From Paenibacillus pinistramenti (lineage in GTDB: Bacteria; Bacillota; Bacilli; Paenibacillales; Paenibacillaceae): 64,000 nt of DNA. This document shows, one piece after another, positions 8,745 through 18,019 of the stretch. The notes under the pieces were generated by a model. The model searched no databases. It had not been told where the DNA came from and saw only the letters and a program-made list of their open reading frames with translations. The stretch is from contig NZ_VAWG01000013.1 of assembly GCF_005869875.1 (NCBI RefSeq), forward strand, positions 45,078 to 109,077. The letters run 5' to 3'. The translations under genes were made by a program, and so were the position numbers. How positions within the stretch are numbered: position 1 is the stretch's first letter; each line of letters starts with the position of its first letter.

Positions 8745-10217
8745 ATGGAGACTTTGCTGCTGGGTTTATTTTACATTTTCTCGTTGTATGCCTTTATTCC
8801 TGGGCTGATCAGCCGTCTGTTCGGTTTCCGAGTATTTAAGAAGGGCATCGCAGAACACGAAATTTCCTTAACGTTTGACGACGGGCCTGATCCGGTCTAT
8901 ACGCCTCAGCTGCTGGATCTGCTGAAACGCTACAACGCGAAAGCCACCTTTTTTGTAGTGGGCTCAAGTGCCGAGAAACATCCTGAGCTGATCAAACGGA
9001 TTTATGAGGAAGGTCACCTGCTTGGCATCCACAACTACAAGCATAAGACGAATTGGCTGATGAGGCCAAAAACGGTGACTAAACATATTGAAATGACCGC
9101 CAAGGTCATTAAAGAGGCAACCGGACAGGATGCGCATTACTACAGACCGCCTTGGGGGATTGTCAATTTATTCGACTATACAAAGCAGCGCAACAATCTG
9201 CAACTTGTTCTATGGTCAGCCATCTTCAAGGATTGGCGGGTAAATGTCGGTGCTGACCGGTTAACCCAGAAGATGCTGAAGAAGCTGCGCGGCGGTGAAG
9301 TCTTTCTGCTGCATGACTGCGGAACCACTTTTGGCGCCAACCCCACTGCGCCCCATGAAATGCTGACCGCTCTTGAACGTGTACTGGACGAGGCCGAGCG
9401 AAGAGGAATCCGCAGTATTACGATACAGGATATGATTCAGCATACGGCCCAAGCCAAGAATGAAGCGATTGCGGCATTACAACAGCCGGGTTCAAGCCAG
9501 CCGCAAGCCGTGCGAAAGGGAGGAAGTTCAGTGCCAGTGCTGCCTTGGTATAAACGGTTGATCGTCAGCCTTTGGCTGCTGTGGGAGAAGGTATTCCATG
9601 TGATGTTCCACTTACAAACAACGGATAACCCTGACCCAATGTTTCACTTCCGGAAAATAAAATATTCGGGAGCGCCGATCGAATTAACGACAGGAGACAC
9701 GCTGGTCAAAGGCGATTCTGTACTGGAGCTGCACTTTGATAATAAAAAGCTGTTCCAGCTGGGCTCCAAAGCCAAGTCCTCCGTTCAGCTGGCAATCCAG
9801 CTGGTGCGTATGACGGAGAAGGCCCTGCCAGAGCTGGCCGAATACATCCAGAATCATCCTGATCTGCGGGAGGCGAAGGCGCTGTACGGTATCACGATGA
9901 TTAACCGCGGGCCGGAGCAGTTCGGTTTTTCAATTACAGATCTGCCCAAAGGCCTCTTTGCCACTTCAACCACATTCTACTTAAAGCTGCTGATGAGCGT
10001 CATCCACCCGAACGGGCGGGAGCGGGTCAAGGCCCACCAGGAACAAATGGTTCCTAAAATTCTGGTGATTCCGACTCAAACTTTAATCAGCCGTTTCTCG
10101 CAGCAGGGCGGGACGGTTCAGGGATCAAAACGTAAGCCGGTAACGGCTGCTGCCAAATCAGAAGAAGAGCTGGACGGAAAGAACGATGCGGAGCTAAAGG
10201 CAAGCTTGCCGGTTTAG
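8745..10217 (+). CDS. Polysaccharide deacetylase with extra C-terminal domain
   Basis: A 490-residue protein with an N-terminal hydrophobic anchor (residues 1-20) and a NodB deacetylase domain at about 38-225. Visible motifs are TFDDGPD (from T43, with the metal-binding aspartate), HNYKHKT as a variant histidine motif, RPPWG (134-138), WSAIFKDWR and LLHDC. Such enzymes remove N- or O-acetyl groups from cell wall or other glycans. From about residue 265 a second domain follows (VLPWYKRLIVSLWLLWEKVFHV), which resembles the YkoP-type domain found behind some Bacillales deacetylases; its role is unknown. The tail is low-complexity and lysine-rich. Confidence 0.88.
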   Translation: METLLLGLFYIFSLYAFIPGLISRLFGFRVFKKGIAEHEISLTFDDGPDPVYTPQLLDLLKRYNAKATFFVVGSSAEKHPELIKRIYEEGHLLGIHNYKHKTNWLMRPKTVTKHIEMTAKVIKEATGQDAHYYRPPWGIVNLFDYTKQRNNLQLVLWSAIFKDWRVNVGADRLTQKMLKKLRGGEVFLLHDCGTTFGANPTAPHEMLTALERVLDEAERRGIRSITIQDMIQHTAQAKNEAIAALQQPGSSQPQAVRKGGSSVPVLPWYKRLIVSLWLLWEKVFHVMFHLQTTDNPDPMFHFRKIKYSGAPIELTTGDTLVKGDSVLELHFDNKKLFQLGSKAKSSVQLAIQLVRMTEKALPELAEYIQNHPDLREAKALYGITMINRGPEQFGFSITDLPKGLFATSTTFYLKLLMSVIHPNGRERVKAHQEQMVPKILVIPTQTLISRFSQQGGTVQGSKRKPVTAAAKSEEELDGKNDAELKASLPV

Positions 10218-10309
10218 AAGCAGAAATCTGATTAGTGCAGAATTGCAGGACTTATTTTGCAGCTCATTCTAGTTCAATTATCAGGATTCATGATCGGATT
10301 TCCACATTT

Positions 10310-10339
10310 GAGAGCCCCTTTGGGGTTCTCTTTTTTTTT
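10310..10339 (+). terminator. Terminator of the deacetylase gene
   Basis: GAGAGCCCC (10310-10318) and GGGGTTCTC (10322-10330) form a nine-pair stem with one G-T pair and a three-base loop, followed by nine T. Confidence 0.9.
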
Positions 10340-10360
10340 ATTTTTGGCTGCTTTGTTCGG

Positions 10361-10396
10361 AAAAATAAAACAGGCCGATCACTAGGATCAGCCTGT
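10361..10396 (-). terminator. Minus-strand terminator of ilvD
   Basis: Read on the minus strand, CAGGCTGATC and GATCGGCCTG form a stem around a short loop, followed by TTTTATTTTT. It lies about 50 bases past the ilvD stop and is back to back with the deacetylase terminator, so the two convergent genes are insulated. Confidence 0.8.
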
Positions 10397-10445
10397 CTGT
10401 ATTTTAAAAGTGCGGAATCATTATCTCAACAGAGAATATGATTAG

Positions 10446-12131
10446 TTAAATTTTCATAACGCCGCCGGAGCTGGCATTTGTTACGAGCTTGGAATAACGC
10501 GCGAGGTAGCCGGTCTTCACTTTAGGCTCGAATTCTTTCCAGTTGGCGCGGCGCTTTGCGAATTCTTCATCGCTGATGTGCAGCTCGATTTTGCGGTTGT
10601 TCAGGTCGAGCTCGATAATATCGCCATCCTCAACAAAAGCGATTGGACCGCCTTCTGCCGCTTCCGGAGAAATATGCCCGATGCTGATGCCGCGGGATGC
10701 GCCGGAGAAACGTCCGTCCGTAATCAGGCCAACTTTGGCGCCAAGGCCCATGCCTGCAATCTGGGAGGTTGGTGCGAGCATTTCCGGCATGCCTGGTCCG
10801 CCTTTCGGACCTTCGTAGCGGATGACAACGACATTGCCTTCTTTAACCTTGCCGTTCGCGATGCCTTCGAGCGCTTCATCCTGGGAATCGAAGCAGATGG
10901 CAGGACCTTTATGGTAGCCGCCTACGGAAGGATCAACCGCACCTACTTTGATTACGGAGCCTTCAGGAGCCAGGTTGCCGTACAGGATGGCAAGTCCGCC
11001 GCGTTCCGAGTAAGGGTTGTCGATCGCATGAATGACTTCATGATCGCGGATTTCAACGCCTTCAACGTTCTCGCGCAGTGTTTTGCCGGTAACGGTCATG
11101 CAGTCGGGATGCAGCGCACCCGGTTTCTTGAGCAGCTCGTTAAGCACCGCGCTCACACCGCCGGCACGGTCCACGTCTTCAATAAAGTAGTTGGAAGCCG
11201 GAGCCAGCTTGCTGATATGCGGCACACGGTTGGCAACCTCGTTAATCCGCTCAATCGAATAGTCGATGCCTGCTTCTTGTGCCAGCGCGAGCGTATGCAG
11301 AACTGTGTTGGTCGAACCGCCCATCGCCATATCCAGCGCAAAAGCGTTGTCGATGGATTCTTTGGTCACGATATCGCGAGGCTTGAGGTCCATCTTCACA
11401 AGCTCCATCAGCTGCTTGGCGGACTTTCTTACGAAGTCGCGGCGTTCTTCAGCAACAGCAAGGATAGTGCCGTTCCCCGGAAGCGCCAGGCCAAGAGCCT
11501 CTGCCAGACAGTTCATGGAATTGGCTGTGAACATACCGGAGCAGGAGCCGCACGTTGGGCAGCCGAATTGTTCAAGCTCGAGCAGGTCTTTATCGTCGAT
11601 TTTACCAGCCTGGTAAGCGCCGACGCCTTCAAATACGGAAGTCAGGGACAAGCGGTTGCCTTTGCTGTCTACGCCGGCCTTCATTGGTCCGCCGCTGACA
11701 AAGATCGTCGGAATGTTGACGCGCAGCGCGCCCATCAGCATGCCGGGAGTAATTTTATCGCAGTTCGGAATACAGACCATGCCGTCAAACCAGTGTGCGG
11801 AAACCACCGTCTCCAGGGAGTCAGCGATAATTTCGCGGCTCGGCAGCGAGTAACGCATGCCAATGTGACCCATCGCGATTCCGTCATCAACGCCAATGGT
11901 ATTAAACTCAAATGGAACGCCGCCGGCTTCGCGGATGGCTTCCTTGACGATTTTACCAAATTCCTGCAAGTGAACATGACCGGGAACGATATCGATATAG
12001 GAGTTGCAGACCGCAATAAACGGCTTGCCGAAATCCTCTTCTTTAACCCCTGCAGCACGCAGCAGACTGCGGTGCGGTGCCCGGTCGAAACCTTTTTTGA
12101 TCATGTCAGAACGCATTTTGTTAGCTCCCAT
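10446..12131 (-). CDS. ilvD: Dihydroxy-acid dehydratase
   Basis: IlvD dehydrates 2,3-dihydroxy acids to 2-keto acids in valine, isoleucine and leucine synthesis. The 561-residue protein has the iron-sulfur ligand segments [20 protein letters not shown] and [18 protein letters not shown], and the C-terminal [11 protein letters not shown] and GRFSGASRG motifs. The start at 12131 ([19 protein letters not shown]) is set by GGGGGGAG about ten bases upstream; the frame stays open for 14 more codons but without a ribosome site or family similarity. It stands apart from other branched-chain genes, with no obvious T-box upstream. Confidence 0.96.
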   Translation of the reverse strand: MGANKMRSDMIKKGFDRAPHRSLLRAAGVKEEDFGKPFIAVCNSYIDIVPGHVHLQEFGKIVKEAIREAGGVPFEFNTIGVDDGIAMGHIGMRYSLPSREIIADSLETVVSAHWFDGMVCIPNCDKITPGMLMGALRVNIPTIFVSGGPMKAGVDSKGNRLSLTSVFEGVGAYQAGKIDDKDLLELEQFGCPTCGSCSGMFTANSMNCLAEALGLALPGNGTILAVAEERRDFVRKSAKQLMELVKMDLKPRDIVTKESIDNAFALDMAMGGSTNTVLHTLALAQEAGIDYSIERINEVANRVPHISKLAPASNYFIEDVDRAGGVSAVLNELLKKPGALHPDCMTVTGKTLRENVEGVEIRDHEVIHAIDNPYSERGGLAILYGNLAPEGSVIKVGAVDPSVGGYHKGPAICFDSQDEALEGIANGKVKEGNVVVIRYEGPKGGPGMPEMLAPTSQIAGMGLGAKVGLITDGRFSGASRGISIGHISPEAAEGGPIAFVEDGDIIELDLNNRKIELHISDEEFAKRRANWKEFEPKVKTGYLARYSKLVTNASSGGVMKI

Positions 12132-12362
12132 GATGGCTTTTCTCCCCCCAGAACGGAATATGATTGAGCGCAAGACCTGTCGGATTATAAAGAAACAGCA
12201 GGCCCTTTGCCGGAATAAAAAAATTTAGAGGTGTAAACCGCTAAAGCTTTCTATACAGTCTATCACAACCTTTTCGGCTTTTCTACCATTTCAAGTAAGG
12301 GAAAAACGATGGAAATCTAGCGTAAAACAGTAAAGGAGGCTGATTGGAGGAGCGGCTGGGGA

Positions 12363-12569
12363 CTATTGATGGGGAGCCGGGAGCCTTATAATGAAGCAAT
12401 CCGGAAAATAGATGAACAGATCTTAGCGTTGGTTCCGTTAAGAAGGAGTATGCTGCCTAGGGGAAGCTTTATGCCGAGCCTGTCCGAATCGGCTAAACAA
12501 GCACACAAAAAGCCGCCGGCAGTCTGCCGGGGCTTATTGTGGCGGGCAATTCAAACTATTCACTGCTGA
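12363..12569 (+). pseudogene. Possible remnant of a small helix-forming protein
   Basis: Only the first 25 or so codons look protein-like (EPYNEAIRKIDEQILALVPLRR), resembling the opening helix of AroQ-type chorismate mutases and related small proteins. After that the frame gives low-quality sequence running into the terminator of the opposite gene. The ribosome site is unclear. It may be a decayed gene or chance. Confidence 0.22.
12506..12535 (-). terminator. Minus-strand terminator of the KGG-repeat gene
   Basis: On the minus strand AAGCC-C-CGGCA and TGCCG-G-GGCTT type arms close on a GAC loop (plus strand 12510-12535), followed by TTTTT. It lies about 50 bases past the stop of the KGG-repeat gene. 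Confidence 0.75.
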
Positions 12570-12583
12570 GTCAGAGTCCGCTG

Positions 12584-12841
12584 CTAATTGTTGTTGCCGC
12601 GGGCTTGTCCGCCCTTGCGGCCAATTTCGCGATAGAACTCTTTATCGTGGGACTCGGCAGTGGCAGAGCCGCCCTTCTGGCCAATTTCCTGGTAGAATTC
12701 ACGGTCATGTGACTTGGAGGTCGCCATTCCGCCTTTAGAACCAATCTCCTGGTAAAATTCTTTACCATGGTTTTTGGCAGTTGCTTGTCCGCCAAGGCGG
12801 CCTGCTTCTTCACGGCTCATTTTTCCATTCTTACGTGCCAT
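12584..12841 (-). CDS. KGG-repeat general stress protein (GsiB-like)
   Basis: An 85-residue hydrophilic protein built of three near-identical 20-residue units of the form GGxATxxxHxxEFYxEIGxK, closing with GGQARGNNN. This KGG repeat defines the GsiB/ConJ group of stress-induced, LEA-like proteins, which in B. subtilis are under sigma-B. The 60-base period is also visible in the DNA. ATG at 12841 is chosen because AAGGAGTG lies eight bases upstream; the upstream 25 in-frame codons are not similar to the family. It is transcribed alone and ends in a terminator. Confidence 0.85.
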   Translation of the reverse strand: MARKNGKMSREEAGRLGGQATAKNHGKEFYQEIGSKGGMATSKSHDREFYQEIGQKGGSATAESHDKEFYREIGRKGGQARGNNN

Positions 12842-12875
12842 AAAAATCACTCCTTGGTAGTAATGGTTTTTAAAT

Positions 12876-12915
12876 GCGCGTACTGTTATATACCACAGGT
12901 CACTTGGTTGAATCA
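12876..12915 (-). promoter_or_regulatory. Possible promoter of the KGG-repeat gene
   Basis: On the minus strand ATTCAA, 12 bases, then TGGTAT, close to the sigma-B pattern GTTTAA-N12-14-GGGTAT; the same segment also contains TATAAC as a possible sigma-A -10 box. The assignment to sigma-B is tentative and rests mainly on the type of gene it serves. Confidence 0.3.
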
Positions 12916-12964
12916 TAAAAAAATGGAAATAGAAATCCAGTTTAGTTCATGCACTAAATTTTTA

Positions 12965-14017
12965 TCATTTGGAGATCCGGATCTCCGCCGATGTCCGGGT
13001 TTTACGGCCGGCAGCAAGCATCCAGTCCACCGGAGGCTCAATAACCGGGGAGGCCATTTTTCGCACGGCAGGCTGACACAGCATTACGGTGAGCAGAACG
13101 GCCGAGACGAGCAGAGCAAGCACGCCCCAGGCTCCGTGGATGCTGGCATACAGCGGGGAAGCGGCAGCCAAGCGGACAATGAAGCCGTGCAGCAGGAAGA
13201 CGTAGAGCGTCCGGCGGCCATAGTCGGTCAAACGTCCGGTGAACAGCGGGACGAAGGACAGGAAGGCGGCAGATGACACCAGCTGCAGCGCGTACATGCC
13301 TAAACGGCCCAAGCCGTCATACCATAAATAAGAACCTAACTGGCTGTAAGTCATGCTGCCGTATAGCCAGCCTAATGGCAGGCGTTCTCCCCAAAGATAA
13401 GCGGCTGCCAATACCAGGATAGAGGCCGCTCCGGCTAGTAGGCGGATTTTTGGCGTGAACACTTTCACAATCCATTCCGCGCGAAAATGATAACCAGCCA
13501 CAAAGAAGGGCAGATAAACAAACGTTCTCGATAAGCTGAACCAGGTGCCGTCTACGGCCAGATACCCGACAGCAACGCCAAGCAGCAGGGAGGCTGCAAG
13601 CTGGGCGGATTTTTTCCATTTCAGCAGGGCGGCAGTGAAGATTCTCCACAGAAAATGACTGGCCAGAAACCAGAGCAGCAGATAAGGCGCAAAGAAAGAG
13701 TGGTGGATGTTCTGCACTTTAAATACGGCAGCATCAAGCAGCGAATACAGGCTTTGGAAGATGACATACTGCAGCGCAATTTGCGCCAGCACTTTGCGGC
13801 CTGCCGGCCCGTGAAGATTCGGCTTCGCAAAATAACCGGTCACAAAGACAAACAGAGGCATATGAAAGGTGAAAATCCATACATAAAGGCCATGGAGCCC
13901 CGGCATCCGGCTGATCAGCGGCTCAATCGCATTGCCGGCAAACACGCACACAATCAGCAGAAAGCGCAGGTTAAGAAAGTAATGATCCCCGTTCCAGCTC
14001 TTCAAATTGTTCTCCAT
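12965..14017 (-). CDS. Acyltransferase 3 family membrane protein
   Basis: A 350-residue integral membrane protein with about ten hydrophobic helices and the family opening LNLRFLLIVCVFAGNAIEPL and FTFHMPLFVFVTGYFAK. Members move acetyl or succinyl groups onto sugars or lipids at the membrane; the group without an SGNH tail includes fucose 4-O-acetylase-like proteins and YfiQ/YkrP-type proteins. The start has AAAGGAG nine bases upstream. It is divergent from the HAD gene and its substrate cannot be told from sequence. Confidence 0.85.
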   Translation of the reverse strand: MENNLKSWNGDHYFLNLRFLLIVCVFAGNAIEPLISRMPGLHGLYVWIFTFHMPLFVFVTGYFAKPNLHGPAGRKVLAQIALQYVIFQSLYSLLDAAVFKVQNIHHSFFAPYLLLWFLASHFLWRIFTAALLKWKKSAQLAASLLLGVAVGYLAVDGTWFSLSRTFVYLPFFVAGYHFRAEWIVKVFTPKIRLLAGAASILVLAAAYLWGERLPLGWLYGSMTYSQLGSYLWYDGLGRLGMYALQLVSSAAFLSFVPLFTGRLTDYGRRTLYVFLLHGFIVRLAAASPLYASIHGAWGVLALLVSAVLLTVMLCQPAVRKMASPVIEPPVDWMLAAGRKTRTSAEIRISK

Positions 14018-14181
14018 CCTAAGCGGCTCCTTTATTTCAAGCAGGCCAAAGGCAAGCTGCTGGCGATGCTTTAATTTTTAGGTAATTCTTTACAGCTAAA
14101 GCGTAAGGTATTACGAAAGCGGCACCTGTGACAATGATCACTATTGGAAGCGTTATCTGTCCTGTCAATTATGGCGAACTG

Positions 14182-14211
14182 TTGAATTGTGAAAATCAGG
14201 AAAGGTACAAT
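14182..14211 (+). promoter_or_regulatory. Sigma-A promoter for the HAD-sirtuin pair
   Basis: TTGAAT at 14182-14187, an 18-base spacer, and TACAAT at 14206-14211. It lies about 40 bases before the start codon, with AAGGAGG between. Confidence 0.6.
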
Positions 14212-14251
14212 ATAGAAAATGCGATAGAAAATAGGCAAGGAGGAATGAGGC

Positions 14252-15052
14252 ATGCCTGTCTGCAGGGTGAACGGGAAGCGGATCAACATCAGAGGAATCC
14301 TGTTTGACAAGGACGGAACGCTGCTTGATTTTGTAAGCATGTGGGGGGCCTGGGCTCACGACGTTACGGAGCTGGTTAAACAGCGGGTGGAAGAAGCGGG
14401 GGCTGAGCTGCTGGTCGAACCGGGCCGTCTGCTGGGACTTTTGCGTGATGCAAACGGTCACCTCACAGGCTATGACCCTGCCGGGCCTGCCGCAATGGCC
14501 ACCGAAGAGCAGACAACCGGACTGCTGACCTGGCAGCTATATGCCGCGGGGATGCCGTGGAACGACGCTTTGCGTGAGGTGAAGGCGATCCTGCATACCG
14601 CCATGGAACAGGTAAAAAGCCGGCGGACAGCCGAGCCGATGCCGGGCCTCGTCCGTTTTGCCGAGCAGTGCCGGGAGCTAGGGATCTCCATGGGAGTCGT
14701 TACGGCTGACCGCACATCTGAAGCCTGGGAGCATTTAAGCTGGATGAAGCTGGATGCCCATTTCGGGACAGTCGTCGGAACGGACCGGGTGAAGAACGGC
14801 AAGCCGGAGCCGGATATGGTGCTGCTTGCCTGCTCAGAGCTGGACTTGGCGCCCGGTGAAGTTCTCGTCATCGGAGACAGCAACGCAGATATGCAGATGG
14901 GCAAGGCAGCCGGAGCGGCACTGGCCATCGGGTACTGCCCGGATGGAGAATCTCGCCATTTGCGGGACGCCGATATCGTGATCCGAAGCTACGAAGAGCT
15001 GAAGCTGGATGCCGGCAGCTCATTAATTATCCAAGGAGCTGAAAGAGATTGA
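14252..15052 (+). CDS. HAD-family hydrolase, phosphoglycolate phosphatase-like
   Basis: A 266-residue HAD phosphatase with motif I FDKDGTLLDF (about residues 18-27; a Lys sits between the two aspartates), a helical cap, motif II VVTADRTS, motif III lysine in VKNGKPEPDM and motif IV VIGDSNADMQMGKAAG. This pattern fits dephosphorylation of a small phosphate ester; the substrate is not known. AAGGAGG at 14237-14243 sets the start. Its stop codon overlaps the TTG start of the sirtuin gene, so the two are translationally coupled. Confidence 0.87.
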   Translation: MPVCRVNGKRINIRGILFDKDGTLLDFVSMWGAWAHDVTELVKQRVEEAGAELLVEPGRLLGLLRDANGHLTGYDPAGPAAMATEEQTTGLLTWQLYAAGMPWNDALREVKAILHTAMEQVKSRRTAEPMPGLVRFAEQCRELGISMGVVTADRTSEAWEHLSWMKLDAHFGTVVGTDRVKNGKPEPDMVLLACSELDLAPGEVLVIGDSNADMQMGKAAGAALAIGYCPDGESRHLRDADIVIRSYEELKLDAGSSLIIQGAERD

Positions 15053-15810
15053 ACAATACAGCGGATTACCCGGTTAATAAACTGGCGGAATGGATTTCCG
15101 AAAGTGAAAGAATCGTATTTTTCGGCGGGGCAGGGATTTCTACAGAGAGCGGGATTCCCGACTTCCGTTCGGCAGCGGGCTTGTACCAGACGGAGACGAA
15201 TTCTCCTTATTCGCCGGAGGAGATTTTGAGCCGCTCCTTTTTTGATAAACATCCGGAAGTGTTCTTTGACTTTTACCGCACAAAAATGCTCCATCCCTCT
15301 GCCCAGCCCAACGCGGCGCACCGCCTTCTGGCTAAGCTGGAGGATGCGGGGAAGCTGGATGCGATCGTGACCCAAAATATAGACGGCCTTCATCAATCCG
15401 CCGGCAGCCGGAACGTTCTGGAGCTGCACGGTTCAGTTCACCGCAACTACTGTATGAAATGCCGAACCTTCCATTCGCTTCAGGAAGTAATTGACGCACC
15501 GGGGCCCGTACCGCTGTGCAGAAACTGCGGCGGGATCGTAAAGCCCGATGTTGTCCTGTATGGGGAGAATCTGCACGACGAGACGATTGCCGGCTCCATT
15601 CAGGCGATCCGCGGGGCGGATCTGCTAATCATTGGGGGGACATCTCTGACCGTATATCCGGCGGCGCAATTCGTCGATTATTTCCGGGGAAATCGAACGG
15701 TGCTGATTAACATCGCTCAAACCGGCTATGACAGCCGTGCCGGACTGCTCATTACGGAACCGATCGGTCAGGTTTGCGAGACGGTTTCGCGCAGGTTAAG
15801 CCTTGGTTAA
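15049..15810 (+). CDS. NAD-dependent protein deacylase, sirtuin
   Basis: A 253-residue Sir2 enzyme that removes acyl groups from lysines using NAD. It shows the NAD site GGAGISTESGIPDFRS (residues 26-41), TQNIDGLHQSAGS (from T108), the catalytic histidine H127 in ELHGS, and four zinc cysteines C135, C138, C157 and C160. TTG is the start, set by AAGGAG at 15033-15038, and it overlaps the stop of the HAD gene. It corresponds to SrtN of B. subtilis. In B. subtilis SrtN works on acetyl-CoA synthetase; no acs gene is visible here. Confidence 0.93.
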   Translation: MNNTADYPVNKLAEWISESERIVFFGGAGISTESGIPDFRSAAGLYQTETNSPYSPEEILSRSFFDKHPEVFFDFYRTKMLHPSAQPNAAHRLLAKLEDAGKLDAIVTQNIDGLHQSAGSRNVLELHGSVHRNYCMKCRTFHSLQEVIDAPGPVPLCRNCGGIVKPDVVLYGENLHDETIAGSIQAIRGADLLIIGGTSLTVYPAAQFVDYFRGNRTVLINIAQTGYDSRAGLLITEPIGQVCETVSRRLSLG

Positions 15811-15942
15811 GGATATCCTGTGATATCCTGTGCTTGGAAGGAAAAGATTTTGCTAAAGGACCGTTAACCGTCTAATATAAAATACAAGCTCCAATGATTT
15901 TATCCAATACTTTAAAACTGTTTAGAGAGGCAGGATGACGAG

Positions 15943-16959
15943 ATGGTATATTCACCGAACGAAGAAAGATATGAATCCATGATCTACAACCGGGTTGGCC
16001 GTTCAGGACTGAAGCTCCCGGCGATTTCGCTCGGTTTATGGCACAATTTCGGCGGCGTCAATACCTTTGAGAACGGACGTGAAATGATCCGGAGATCGTT
16101 TGATCTCGGAATTACGCATTTTGATCTGGCCAACAATTACGGTCCGCCGCCGGGCTCTGCCGAGGAAATGTTCGGGCAGGTGCTCGACAAGGATTTCAGG
16201 CCGTTTCGTGATGAACTCGTCATTTCTACTAAAGCTGGATATACGATGTGGCCCGGCCCATACGGCGACTGGGGCTCACGCAAATATTTGATTTCAAGCC
16301 TCGACCAGAGCCTCAAACGGATGGGGCTGGATTACGTGGACATCTTCTATTCCCACCGTCCGGATCCGGAGACGCCGATTGAGGAGACCATGATGGCGCT
16401 GGATCAAATTGTCCGATCCGGTAAAGCCCTTTACGTTGGCATTTCCAATTATCCGGCTGACAAGACCGCTGAGGCGGCAAAAATCCTGAAGCAGCTTGGA
16501 ACACCGCTTCTAATTCATCAGCCCCGCTACTCCCTGCTGGACAGATGGATTGAGAACGGGCTTCAGGATGTGCTGGAGGAACACGGCGTTGGTACAATTG
16601 CCTTTACACCGCTTGCCCAGGGCATGCTGACAAGCAAATATTTGAATGGAATTCCGGAGGATTCCCGTGCCGCCAGTCCGACAGGCTTCCTGAAGGAATC
16701 GGCGATCACGCCGGCCGTGCAGCGCAAGATCCGGGCGCTCAATCAAATGGCTGCGGCCCGCGGACAAAGTCTGGCCCAGTTTGCTCTGGCTTGGGTTCTG
16801 CGAGAAGGGCGCGTTACTTCTGCTCTTATCGGTGCCAGCCGGCCGGGTCAAATCGAGGAAAATGTTGCAGCGCTGAACAATCTGGACTTCTCTGCAGAAG
16901 AGCTCAGCCGGATTGAAGCCATTTTAAAGACGGACGAAGAAGGCAAAGACGAGGTATAA
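15943..16959 (+). CDS. Aldo/keto reductase, L-glyceraldehyde 3-phosphate reductase type
   Basis: A 338-residue NADPH-dependent reductase of the YghZ/Gpr group, which reduces L-glyceraldehyde 3-phosphate and other aldehydes such as methylglyoxal. Visible are the barrel start SGLKLPAISLGLWHNFGG, the catalytic tetrad region DLANNYGPPPGSAEE (Asp and Tyr), the lysine in STKAGYTMWPGPYG and the NADPH-binding end LIGASRPGQIEENV. It stands alone with its own terminator. The upstream gap contains two direct copies of GATATCCTGT at about 15812-15832 with no clear function. Confidence 0.9.
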   Translation: MVYSPNEERYESMIYNRVGRSGLKLPAISLGLWHNFGGVNTFENGREMIRRSFDLGITHFDLANNYGPPPGSAEEMFGQVLDKDFRPFRDELVISTKAGYTMWPGPYGDWGSRKYLISSLDQSLKRMGLDYVDIFYSHRPDPETPIEETMMALDQIVRSGKALYVGISNYPADKTAEAAKILKQLGTPLLIHQPRYSLLDRWIENGLQDVLEEHGVGTIAFTPLAQGMLTSKYLNGIPEDSRAASPTGFLKESAITPAVQRKIRALNQMAAARGQSLAQFALAWVLREGRVTSALIGASRPGQIEENVAALNNLDFSAEELSRIEAILKTDEEGKDEV

Positions 16960-16968
16960 GAGAATAGA

Positions 16969-17013
16969 AGGAACTGTCCGGCACGCTGTTTGCGCGGGAC
17001 AGTTCCTTTTTTA
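16969..17013 (+). terminator. Terminator of the aldo/keto reductase gene
   Basis: GGAACTGTCC and GGGACAGTTCC form the stem with a loop containing GCGC, followed by six T. Confidence 0.88.
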
Positions 17014-17032
17014 AGTTCAGCGGGCTGTTCAG

Positions 17033-17899
17033 CTATTCATCTGTGCCACGTTTGCCCGTTAAGGAATGGCGGTAGAGGCTCGGTGCTTCTCCATAAAACC
17101 GCTTGAACTGTCTGGAGAAATAGAGCGGGTCAGTAAGGCCCACCGAGGATGCAACTTGTTCGATGGACAAGTCCGGACGGTCCCGCAGCAGATGGCGCGC
17201 CTTGTCAATCCGCAGCTTCAGCAGATAGGTGACCGGGGACATCCCGGTGCCTTTTTTAAATACCCTCGATAAATAAGCACGGTTGTACCCGAGCCCGGAA
17301 CACATCTCCTCAATGGAGATCGGATAGGCATACTGGCTGGCCATATAGTGAATCATCTGTTTGACGATACGCTGGGTATGGGCTTCCCCTTCTGCGCTTC
17401 CTGCTCCGGACACAAGGGAATGCTTGGCTTCGGCCATGATCAGATACAGGTAACCGAGTGCGGCGAGTCCGGCTCCTTCGCGCTGTTCCCGGAAGGCGGA
17501 CAGAATGGAGCTTAATGCGTCGGGAATCGGACCATTTTCCGTGGAGTGAATGACGGGTGAATCGTCTGAAAAACCCGCCTGCCGCGCAAGCTCCTTGGCT
17601 CCGGCCCCGCTGAAGGCGAGCCAGCGGTAGCGCCATGGGTTGCTGCCGTCGGATTCATAGCTGACGAGATGATCCGGCTCAATCATAAACCCGCTGCCGG
17701 CACGCAGGCGGTAGGTGCCTTTTTCCGTGCGGAAGACGCCCCGTCCTTCTTCAATGTAATGAAACAGGTAGAAGTCGTAGATTTTAGGCCCCAGCCGGTG
17801 CACGGGCGCGGTCTGGCTCTCTCCAGCAAACAAAACGCGGAGCACATCCTGGCCGGAAAAGTCGGGATTAGCTGCTGACATATACGTAGGCTGGTTCAC
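17033..17899 (-). CDS. AraC-family transcriptional regulator
   Basis: A protein of about 288 residues with an N-terminal cupin-like sensor (YLFHYIEEGRGVFRTEKGTYRLRAGSGFMIEPD) and a C-terminal double helix-turn-helix of AraC type (ISIEEMCSGLGYNRAYLSRVFKKGTG and SIEQVASSVGLTDPLYFSRQFKRFYG). Sensors of this kind bind sugars. The frame is open further upstream, but GTG 17899 has AGGAAGG nine bases before it and is my preferred start; an ATG at 17944 is the alternative. It is divergent from galKET, so it is likely an activator of that operon; this is inference from position. Confidence 0.85.
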   Translation of the reverse strand: MNQPTYMSAANPDFSGQDVLRVLFAGESQTAPVHRLGPKIYDFYLFHYIEEGRGVFRTEKGTYRLRAGSGFMIEPDHLVSYESDGSNPWRYRWLAFSGAGAKELARQAGFSDDSPVIHSTENGPIPDALSSILSAFREQREGAGLAALGYLYLIMAEAKHSLVSGAGSAEGEAHTQRIVKQMIHYMASQYAYPISIEEMCSGLGYNRAYLSRVFKKGTGMSPVTYLLKLRIDKARHLLRDRPDLSIEQVASSVGLTDPLYFSRQFKRFYGEAPSLYRHSLTGKRGTDE

Positions 17900-18013
17900 G
17901 TCGTTCAATCCTTCCTTCCTAAAAAGAATCTCCCCATCTATCATACCTCCAAAAGTCACATTAATCCATGTTTAAAGCGCATTCATACATTATCTTTCTT
18001 TGTCACAATCCTT

Positions 18014-18019
18014 TATAAT
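18014..18019 (+). promoter_or_regulatory. -10 box of the gal operon promoter with degenerate -35
   Basis: A perfect TATAAT lies 48 bases before galK, but the hexamer 17 bases upstream (TATCTT) is a poor -35 box. A strong -10 without -35 is typical of activator-dependent promoters and agrees with control by the divergent AraC protein. Confidence 0.55.

Larger units (their letters stand above)
12132..12583. other. Intergenic stretch with a possible gene remnant
   Basis: This stretch of about 450 bases carries the 5' leader of ilvD (minus strand), no clear promoter that I can defend, and the terminator of the KGG-repeat gene at its right end. In the middle, a plus-strand frame from 12366 encodes YNEAIRKIDEQILALV and then turns into unrelated, basic sequence; this looks like the first helix of a chorismate-mutase-like protein and may be a decayed gene. 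Confidence 0.45.

Noticed and set aside
10578..12167. A 529-codon plus-strand frame opposite ilvD
   Set aside because: It lies entirely within a clear ilvD gene in a high-GC antisense frame and has no recognisable domain.
12132..12345. T-box or other riboswitch before ilvD
   Set aside because: I could not find a T-box bulge sequence or a competing terminator in the leader.
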